Positions 54,201-64,000 of a stretch of DNA of 64,000 nucleotides are shown piece by piece. Origin of the DNA: Sanderia malayensis (taxonomy: Eukaryota; Cnidaria; Scyphozoa; Semaeostomeae; Pelagiidae); the NCBI GenBank assembly GCA_013076295.1, contig RQOL01000604.1, positions 1 to 64,000 of the forward strand. The letters run 5' to 3'. The stretch's first letter is position 1, and each line of letters opens with the position of its first letter. A program made the translations under genes and the position numbers. The notes beneath the pieces are model-generated. The model saw nothing but the letters and a program-made list of their open reading frames with translations. It was not told where the DNA came from and searched no databases.

Positions 54201-56220
54201 ACGAAGAAAAGATAACACTCATTCCCACAATTTACACTAATAAAAATTAACTTTCACTCCCACAATTTACACCAATTAAAATTAACTTTTATTCTCGCAA
54301 TTTACACCAATAAAAATCAACTTTTATTCCCGCAACTTACACTAATCAAAATTAACATTCATTCCCACAATTTGCGCATGATTCCACGTCAATTCAGCGA
54401 AAACAAATTGTTATACACTTTTAGTTACTTTTTTCAGTAATATTAGCATTCATTCCCACAATTTACACTAATCAAAATTAACATTCATTCCCACAATTTG
54501 CGCATGATTCCACGTCAATTCAGCGAGAACAATATGTTATGTACTTTTAGTTACTTTTTTCAGTCATATTAACATTCATTCCCACAGTTTACACAAATAA
54601 AAGATAACACTCATTCCCACAATTTACACCAACAAAAATCAACTGTTAATCCCGCTACTTAAACTAATCAAAATTGACATTCATTCCCACAATTTGCGCA
54701 TGATTCCAAGTCAATTCAGCGAAAACAAATTGTTATACACTTTTAGTTAATTTTTTCAGTAATATTTACCTTCATTCCCACAATTTACACTAATCAAAAT
54801 TAACACTCATTCCCACAATTTACACCAATAAAAATTAACTTTTATTCCCACAACTTACACTGTTCAAGATTAGCATTCATTCATACAAGTTGCGCATGAT
54901 TCCACGTCAATTCAACGAAAACAAACTGTTATACACTTTTAGTTAATTTTTTCAGTAATATTAACATTCATTCCCACAATTTACGCTAATGAAAGATAAC
55001 ACTCATAGCCACAATTTACACCAATAAAAGTTAACTTTTATTCCCGCAACTTACACTAATCAAAATTTACATTCATTCCCACAATTTGCGCATGATTCCA
55101 CGTCAAATCAGCGAAAACAAATTGTTATACACTTTTAGTTCTTTTTTTCAATAATATTAACATTTATTTCCACAACTTACCTTAATAAAAGATAACACTC
55201 ATTCCCACAATTTACAGCAATGAAAATTAACTTTTATTCCCGCAACGTACACTAATCAAAATTGACATTCATTCCCACAATTTGCGCATGATTCCACGTC
55301 AATTCAGCGAAAACAAATTGTTATGCACTTTTACTTACTTTTTTCAGTCATATTAACATTCATTCCCACAATTTACACTAATAAAAGATAACACTCATTC
55401 CCACAATTTACACCAATAAAATTTGACTTTTATTCCCGCAACTTACACTAATCAAAATTCGCATTCATTCCCACAATTTGCGCATGATTCCACGTCAATT
55501 CAGCGAAAACAATTTGTTATGCACTTTTAGTTACTTTTTTCAGTCATATTAACATTCATTCCCACATTTTACACTAGTAAAAGATAACACTCATTCCGAC
55601 ATTTTACACGAACAAAAATTAACTGTTATTTCCGCAACCTACACTAATCAAAATTAACATTCATTTCCACAATTTGGGCATGATTCCACCTCACTTCAGG
55701 GAAAACAAATCGTTATGCACTTTTAGTTACTTTTTTCAGTTGTGTTAACATTCATTCCCACAATTTACACGAAGAAAAGATAACACTCATTCCCACAATT
55801 TACACTAATAAAAATTAACTTTCACTCCCACAATTTACACCGATTAAAATTAACTTTTATTCTCGCAATTTACACCAATAAACATCAACTATTATTCCCG
55901 CAACTTACACTAATCAAAATTAACATTCATTCCCACAGTTTGCGCATGATTCCACGTCAATTCAGCGAAAACAAATTGTTATACACTTTTAGTTACTTTT
56001 TTCAGTAATATTAGCATTCATTCCCACAATTTACACTAATCAAAATTAACATTCATTCCCACAATTTGCGCATGATTCAACGTCAATTCAGCGAGAACAA
56101 TATGTTATGTACTTTTAGTTACTTTTTTCAGTCATATTAACATTCATTCCCACAGTTTACACTAATAAAAGATAACACTCATTCCCACAATTTACACCAA
56201 CAAAAATTAATTTTTATTCC
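51250..56220 (+). repeat. Tandem higher-order blocks (2351- and 1568-bp offsets)
   Basis: Three successive copies of the block described at 46.7 kb. Markers: ttgtgt at 51821, 54172 and 55740; gagaacaatat at 52174, 54525 and 56093. Offsets 2351 and 1568 correspond to 12 and 8 units. The middle copy carries extra units with ggcatgattccacgtc and cagcaagaac. Confidence 0.8.
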
Positions 56221-57039
56221 CGCAACTTACACTAATCAAAATTGACATTCATTCCCACAATTTGGGCATGATTCCACGTCAATTCAGCAAGAACAAATTG
56301 TTATGCATTTTTAGTTACTTTTTCAGTCATATGAACATTCATTCCCACAATTTACACAAATAAAAGATAACACTCATTCCCACAATTTACACCAACAAAA
56401 ATTAACTGTTAATCCCGCTACTTAAACTAATCAAAATTGACATTCATTCCCACAATTTGCGCATGATTCCAAGTCAATTCAACGAAAACAAACTGTTATA
56501 CACTTTTAGTTACTTTTTTGAGTAATATTAACATTCATTCCCACAATTTACGCTAATGAAAGATAACACTCATAGCCACAATTTACACCAATAAAAGTTA
56601 ACTTTTATTCCCGCAACTTACACTAATCAAAACTTACATTCATTCCCACAATTAGCGCATGATTCCACGTCAAATCAGCGAAAACAAATTGTTATACACT
56701 TTTAGTTCTTTTTTTCAATAATATTAACATTTATTCCTACAATTTACCTTGATAAAAGATAACACTCATTCCCACAATTTACAGCAATGAAAATTAACTT
56801 TTATTCCCGCAACGTACACTAATCAAAATTGACATTCATTCCCACAATTTGCGCATGATTCCACGTCAATTCAGCGAAAACAAATTGTTATGCACTTTTA
56901 GTTACTTTTTTCAGTCATATTAACATTCATTCCCACAGTTTACACTAATAAAAGATAACACTCATTCCCACAATTTACACCAATTAAAATTAACTTTTAT
57001 TCCCGCAACATACACTGTTCAAAATTAGCATTCATTCCC

Positions 57040-58604
57040 ACAATTTGCGCATGATTCCACGTCAATTCAGCGAAAAAAAATTGTAATACACTTTTAGTTA
57101 CTTTTTTCAGTAATAATAACATTCATTCCGACAATTTACACTATTAAAATATAACAATCATTCCCACAATTTACACCAATAAAATTTGACTTTTATTCCC
57201 GCAACTTACACTAATCAAAATTCGCATTCATTCCCACAAATTGACATGATTCTACGTCAATTCAGCGAAAACAAATTGTTATACACTTTTAGTTACTTTT
57301 TTCAGTTGTGTTAACATTCATTCCCACAATTTACACGAAGAAAAGATAACACTCATTCCCACAATTTACACCAATAAAAGTTAACTTTTATTCCCGCAAT
57401 TTACACTATTCAAAATTAGCATTCATTCCCACAAATTGCGCACGATTCCAAGTCAATTCAGCGAAAACAAATTGTTATACACTTTTAGTTAATTTTTTCA
57501 GTAATATCAACATTCATTCCCACAATTTACACTAATCAAAATTAAAACTCATTCCCACAATTTACACCAATAAAATTAACTTTTATTCCCGCAACTTACA
57601 CTAATCAAAATTAAGATTCATTCCCACAATTTGCGCATGATACCACGTCAATTCAGCGAAAACAAATTGTTATGCACTTTTAGTTACTTTTTTCAGTCAT
57701 ATTAACATTCATTCCCACAGTTTACACTAATAAAAGATAACACTCATTCCCACAATTTACACCAAATAAAATTAACTTTTATTCCCGCAACTTACACTAA
57801 TCAAAATTAAGATTCATTCCCACAATTGGCACATGATTCCACGTCAATTCAGCGAAAACAATTTGGTATACAATTTTAGTTCCTTTTTTCAGTAATATTA
57901 ACATTCATTCCCACAATTTACACTAATAAAAGATAACACTCATTAACACAATTTACACCAATAAAAATTAACTTTTATTCCCGCAACTTACACTGTTCAA
58001 AATTAGCATTCATTCCCACAATTTGCGCATGATTCCACGTCAATTCAGCGAAAAAAAATTGTAATACACTTTTAGTTACTTTTTTCAGTAATAATAACAT
58101 TCATTCCGACAATTTACACTATTAAAAGATAACAATCATTCCCACAATTTACACCAATAAAATTTGACTTTTATTCCCGCAACTTACACTAATCAAAATT
58201 CGCATTCATTCCCACAAATTGCCATGATTCTACTTCAATTCAGCGAAAACAAATTGTTATACACTTTTAGTTACTTTTTTCAGTTGTGTTAACATTCATT
58301 CCCACAATTTACACGAAGAAAAGATAACACTCATTCCCACAATTTACACCAATAAAAATTAACTTTTATTCCCGCAACTTACACTATTCAAAATTAGGAT
58401 TCATTCCCACAAATTGCGCACGATTCTAAGTCAATTCAGCGAAAACAAATTGTTATACATTTTTAGTTAATTTTTTCAGTATATTAACATTCATTCCCAC
58501 AATTTACACTAATCAAAATTAAAACTCATTCCCACAATTTACACCAATAAAAATTAACTTTTATTCCCACAACTTACACTATTCAAAATTAGCATTCATT
58601 CATA
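57040..58604 (+). repeat. 1565-bp tandem duplication (eight units), copy 1
   Basis: Directly followed by copy 2 at 58605 to about 60190. Markers: ccgacaattt at 57128 and 58692 and again at 58106 and 59671; gataccac at 57639 and 59204. A 1-base deletion near 57573 explains 1564 versus 1565. Confidence 0.85.
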
Positions 58605-60190
58605 CAATTTGCGCATGATTCCACGTCAATTCAGCGAAAACAAATTGTAATACACTTTTAGTTACTTTTTTCAGTAATAATAACATTCATTCCGACAATT
58701 TACACTATTAAAATATAACAATCATTCCCACAATTTACACCAATAAAATTTGACTTTTATTCCCGCAACTTACACTAATCAAAATTCGCATTCATTCCCA
58801 CAAATTGACATGATTCTACGTCAATTCAGCGAAAACAAATTGTTATACACTTTTAGTTACTTTTTTCAGTTGTGTTAACATTCATTCCCACAATTTACAC
58901 GAAGAAAAGATAACACTCATTCCCACAATTTACACCAATAAAAGTTAACTTTTATTCCCGCAATTTACACTATTCAAAATTAGCATTCATTCCCACAAAT
59001 TGCGCACGATTCCAAGTCAATTCAGCGAAAACAAATTGTTATACACTTTTAGTTAATTTTTTCAGTAATATCAACATTCATTCCCACAATTTACACTAAT
59101 CAAAATTAAAACTCATTCCCACAATTTACACCAATAAAAATTAACTTTTATTCCCGCAACTTAAACTAATCAAAATTAAGATTCATTCCCACAATTTGCG
59201 CATGATACCACGTCAATTCAGCGAAAACAAATTGTTATGCACTTTTAGTTACTTTTTTCAGTCATATTAACATTCATTCCCACAGTTTACACTAATAAAA
59301 GATAACACTCATTCCCACAATTTACACCAAATAAAATTAACTTTTATTCCCGCAACTTACACTAATCAAAATTAAGATTCATTCCCACAATTGGCACATG
59401 ATTCCACGTCAATTCAGCGAAAACAATTTGGTATACAATTTTAGTTCCTTTTTTCAGTAATATTAACATTCATTCCCACAATTTACGCTAATAAAAGATA
59501 ACACTCATTAACACAATTTACACCAATAAAAATTAACTTTTATTCCCGCAACTTACACTGTTCAAAATTAGCATTCATTCCCACAATTTGCGCATGATTC
59601 CACGTCAATTCAGCGAAAAAAAATTGTAATACACTTTTAGTTACTTTTTTCAGTAATAATAACATTCCTTCCGACAATTTACACTATTAAAAGATAACAA
59701 TCATTCCCACAATTTACACCAATAAAATTTGACTTTTATTCCCGCAACTTACACTAATCAAAATTCGCATTCATTCCCACAAATTGCCATGATTCTACGT
59801 CAATTCAGCGAAAACAAATTGTTATACACTTTTAGTTACTTTTTTCAGTTGTGTTAACATTCATTCCCACAATTTACACGAAGAAAAGATAACACTCATT
59901 CCCACAATTTACACCAATAAAAATTAACTTTTATTCCCGCAACTTACACTATTCAAAATTAGGATTCATTCCCACAAATTGCGCACGATTCTAAGTCAAT
60001 TCAGCGAAAACAAATTGTTATACATTTTTAGTTAATTTTTTCAGTATATTAACATTCATTCCCACAATTTACACTAATCAAAATTAAAACTCATTCCCAC
60101 AATTTACACCAATAAAAATTAACTTTTATTCCCACAACTTACACTATTCAAAATTAGCATTCATTCATACAATTTGCGCATGATTCCACG
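58605..60190 (+). repeat. 1565-bp tandem duplication, copy 2
   Basis: Second copy of the eight-unit block, same orientation. A related unit order appears again near 62.8-63.5 kb (ccgacaattt at 62931). Confidence 0.85.
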
Positions 60191-60354
60191 TCAATTCAGC
60201 GAAAACAAATTGTTATACACTTTTAGTTACTTTTTTCAGTAATATTAACATTCATTCCCACAATTTACACTAATAAAAGATAACACTCATTCCCACAATT
60301 TACACCAATTAAAATTAACTTTTATTCCCGCAACTTACACTAATCAAAATTGAC
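60159..60354 (+). repeat. Reference satellite monomer (196 bp = 91 + 3 x 35)
   Basis: A clean unit that shows the architecture. The 91-bp module is 60159-60249; the subrepeats are 60250-60284, 60285-60319 and 60320-60354. Each subrepeat has the plan nntnattccc-rcaayttacac-naatnaaaa-ntaac. The 91-bp module starts with the same 17 bases as a subrepeat and ends taatattaac like one, so the whole unit probably grew from a ~35-bp ancestor; that origin is inference. In the consensus I read, C is 46 and G is 11 of 196 bases, so the plus strand is strongly C-rich over G at about 29% GC. Four CpG sites occur per unit (two of them in gcgc and cacgtc of the module). Confidence 0.95.
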
Positions 60355-63300
60355 ATTCATTCCCACAATTTGTGCATGATTCCACGTCAATTCAGCGAAA
60401 ACAAATTGTTATACACTTTTAGTTACTTTTTTCAGTTGTGTTAACATTCATTCCCACAATTTACACGAAGAAAAGATAACACTCATTCCCACAATCTACA
60501 CCAATAAAAGTTAACTTTTATTCCCGCAACTTACACTATTCAGAAATAGCATTCATTCCCACAAATTGCGCACGATTCCAAGTCAATTCAGCGAAAACAA
60601 ATTGTTATACACTTTTAGTTACTTTTTTCAGTAATATTAACATTCATTCCCACAATTTACACTAATAAAAGATAACACTCATTGCCACAATTTACACCAA
60701 TAAAAATTAACTTTTATTCCCGCAACTTACACTAATCAAAATTGACATTCATTCCCACAATTTGCGCATGATTCCACGTCAATTCAGCGAAAACAAATTG
60801 TTATGCACTTTTAGTTACTTTTTTCAGTCATATTAACATTCATTCCCACAATTTACACTAATAAAAGATAACAGTCATTCCCACAATTTACACCAATTAA
60901 AATTAACTTTTATTCCCGCAACTTACACTAATCAAATCTAAGATTCATTCCCACAATTGGCACATGATTCCACGTTAATTCAGCGAAAACAATTTGTTAT
61001 ACAATTTTAGTTCCTTTTTTCAGTAATATTAACATTTATTCCCACAATTTACACTAATCAAAATTGACATCCATTCCCACAATTTGCGCATGATTCCACG
61101 TCAATTCAGCGAGAACAATATGTTATGTACTTTTAGTTACTTTTTTCAGTCATATTAACATTCATTCCCACAGTTTACACTAATAAAAGATAACACTCAT
61201 TCCCACAATTTACACCAACAAAAATTAACTGTTATTCCCGCAACTTACACTAATCAAAATTGACATTCATTCCCACAATTTGCGCATGATTCCACGTCAA
61301 TTCAGCGAAAACAAATTGTTATACACTGTTAGTTAATTTTTCCAGTAATACTAACATTCATTCCCACAATTTACACTAATAAAAGATAACACTCATTCCC
61401 ACAATTTACACCAATAAAAGTTAACTTTTATTCCCGCAACTTGCACTATTCAAAATTAGCATTCATTCCCACAATTTGTGCATCATTCTACGTCAATTCG
61501 GCGAAAACAAATTGTTATACATTTTTAGTTACTTTTTTCAGTAATATTAATATTCATTCCCGCAATTTACACTAATCAAAATTAACACTCATTCCAACAA
61601 TTTACACCAATAAAAATTAACTTTTATTCCCACAACTTACACTGTTCAAGATTAGCATTCATTCATACAATTTGCGCATGATTCCACGTCAATTCAGCGA
61701 AAACAAATTGTTATACACTTTTAGTTACTTTTTTGAGTAATATTAACATTCATTCCCACAATTTACGCTAATGAAAGATAACACTCATTGCCACAATTTA
61801 CACCAATAAAAGTTAACTTTTATTCCCGCAACTTACACTAATCAAAATTGACATTCATTCCCACAATTTGCGCATGATTCCACGTCAAATCAGCGAAAAC
61901 AAATTGTTATACACTTTTAGTTCTTTTTTTCAATAATATTAACATTTATTCCCACAATTTACCTTAATAAAAGATAACACTCATTCCCACAATTTACAGC
62001 AATGAAAATTAACTTTTATTCCCGCAACGTACACTAATCAAAATTGACATTCATTCCCACAATTTGCGCATGATTCCACGTCAATTCAGCGAAAACAAAT
62101 TGTTATGCACTTTTAGTTACTTTTTTCAGTCATATTAACATTCATTCCCACAGTTTACACTAATTAAAGATAACACTCATTCCCACAATTTACACCAATT
62201 AAAATTAACTTTTATTCCCGCAACTTACACTAATCAAAATTAAGATTCATTCCCACAATTGGCACATGATTCCACGTCAATTCAGCGAAAACAATTTGTT
62301 ATACAATTTTTGTTCCTTTTTTCAGTAATATTAACATTCATTCCCACAATTTACACTAATAAAAGATAACACTCATTAACACAATCTACACCAATAAAAG
62401 TTAACTTTTATTCCCGCAACTTACACTATTCAAAATTAGCATTCATTCCCACAAATTGCGCACGATTCCAAGTCAATTCAGCGAAAACAAATTGTTATAC
62501 ACTTTTAGTTACTTTTTTCAGTAATATTAACATTCATTCCCACAATTTACACTAATAAAAGATAACACTCATTGCCACAATTTACACCAATAAAAATTAA
62601 CTTTTATTCCCGCAACTTACACTAATCAAAATTGACATTCATTCCCACAATTTGCGCATGATTCCACGTCAATTCAGCGAAAACAAATTGTTATGCACTT
62701 TTAGTTACTTTTTTCAGTCATATTAACATTCATTCCCACAATTTACACTAATAAAAGATAACACTCATTAACACAATTTACACCAATAAAAATTAACTTT
62801 TATTCCCGCAACTTACACTGTTCAAAATTAGCATTCATTCCCACAATTTGCGCATGATTCCACGTCAATTCAGCGAAAAAAAATTGTAATACACTTTTAG
62901 TTACTTTTTTCAGTAATAATAACATTCATTCCGACAATTTACACTATTAAAAGATAACAATCATTCCCACAATTTACACCAATAAAATTTGACTTTTATT
63001 CCCGCAACGTACACTAATCAAAATTCGCATTCATTCCCACAAATTGCCATGATTCTACGTCAATTCAGAGAAAGCAAATTGTTATACACTTTTAGTTACT
63101 TTTTTCAGTTGTGTTAACATTCATTCCCACAATTTACACGAAGAAAAGATAACACTCATTCCCACAATTTACACCAATAAAAGTTAACTTTTATTTCCGC
63201 AACTTACACTATTCAAAATTAGCATTCATTCCCACAAATTGCGCACGATTCCAAGTCAATTCAGCGAAAACAAATTGTTATACACTTTTAGTTAATTTTT

Positions 63301-64000
63301 TCAGTAATTTTAACATTCATTCCCACAATTTACACTAATCAAAATTAAAACTCATTCCCACAATTTACACCAATAAAAATTAACTTTTATTCCCACAACT
63401 TACACTATTCAAAATTAGCATTCATTCTTACAAGTTGCGCATGATTCCACGTCAATTCAGCGAAAACAAATTGTTATACACTTTTAGTTACTTTTTTCAG
63501 TAATATTAACATTCATTCCCACAATTTACACTAATAAAAGATAACACTCATTCCCACAATTTACACCAATTAAAATTAACTTTTATTCCCGCAACTTACA
63601 CTATTCAAAATTAGCATTCATTCCCACAAATTGCGCACGATTCCAAGTCAATTCAGCGAAAACAAATTGTTATACACTTCTAGTTACTTTTTTCAGTAAT
63701 ATTAACATTCATTCCCACAATTTACACTAATAAAAGATAACACTCATTGCCACAATTTACACCAATAAAAATTAACTTTTATTCCCGCAACTTACACTAA
63801 TCAAAATTGACATTCATTCCCACAATTTGCGCAGGATTCCACGTCAATTCAGCGAAAACAAATTGTTATGCACTTTTAGTTACTTTTTTCAGTCATATTA
63901 ACATTCATTCCCACAATTTACACTAATAAAAGATAACACTCATTCCCACAATTTACACCAATTAAAATTAACTTTTATTCCCGCAACTTACACTAATCAA

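Larger units (their letters stand above)
41380..64000 (+). repeat. 196-bp satellite array, right segment
   Basis: Gene-free satellite, continuing past the end of the window. Unit length is stable at about 196 bp and indels are rare. Several higher-order duplications are present (offsets about 4505, 2351, 1568 and 1565 bp). Some units lack one subrepeat and some have five. No other insertion is seen. Confidence 0.97.

Noticed and set aside
1..64000. CRISPR-like direct repeats
   Set aside because: Repeats are contiguous 35- and 196-bp satellite units without unique spacers, in a eukaryotic context with a retrotransposon.
1..64000. CENP-B box in the monomer
   Set aside because: The closest stretches (ttcagcgaaaac and attcccgcaactt) do not fit nTTCGnnnnAnnCGGGn on either strand.
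1..64000. G-quadruplex array on the minus strand (GGGAAT in each subrepeat)
   Set aside because: The GGG tracts are about 32 bases apart, too far for a canonical quadruplex.

Overview
The window looks like eukaryotic, probably invertebrate animal, heterochromatin. About 58 of the 64 kb is one AT-rich satellite array, interrupted by a decayed Ty3/gypsy-type retrotransposon and by two copies of one short terminal-inverted-repeat element. I found no host gene, RNA gene, CRISPR array or prokaryotic feature. The organism cannot be named from the sequence.

Satellite: the unit is 196 bp. The clean example at 60159-60354 consists of a 91-bp module (60159-60249) followed by three related 35-bp subrepeats (60250-60284, 60285-60319, 60320-60354). 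All copies lie in the same orientation, roughly 290-300 units in total. Units differ in subrepeat number (1, 2, 3, 5 or 6 seen). Variants are organised into higher-order repeats and recent segmental duplications with offsets I could measure: 784, 1565, 1568, 2014, 2351, 2743, 3687, about 4505 and 7115 bp. Most are close to multiples of 196.

Layout: 1-13465 satellite, with an unusual excess of 1-base deletions up to about 11.2 kb; 13466-18269 retrotransposon, plus strand, gag-protease-RT-RNase H-integrase order, broken by many frameshifts and stops; 18270-33492 satellite, including a nearly perfect 3687-bp tandem duplication; 33493-34264 TIR element copy A; 34265-40607 satellite with a 2743-bp duplication; 40608-41379 TIR element copy B, carried by a segmental duplication with 7115-bp offset; 41380-64000 satellite with several higher-order blocks, two of which preserve the empty target site of the TIR element.

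The most interesting points are: (i) the retrotransposon has a polypurine tract and the first bases of a 3' LTR, and the last bases of a 5' LTR, but both LTRs pass directly into satellite DNA, so the satellite may lie inside, or derive from, the LTR; (ii) the TIR element has filled and empty sites in the same window, which dates it relative to the satellite duplications; (iii) the first 11 kb carries a deletion signature that is better explained by consensus error than by biology. I see no evidence of a new gene system.
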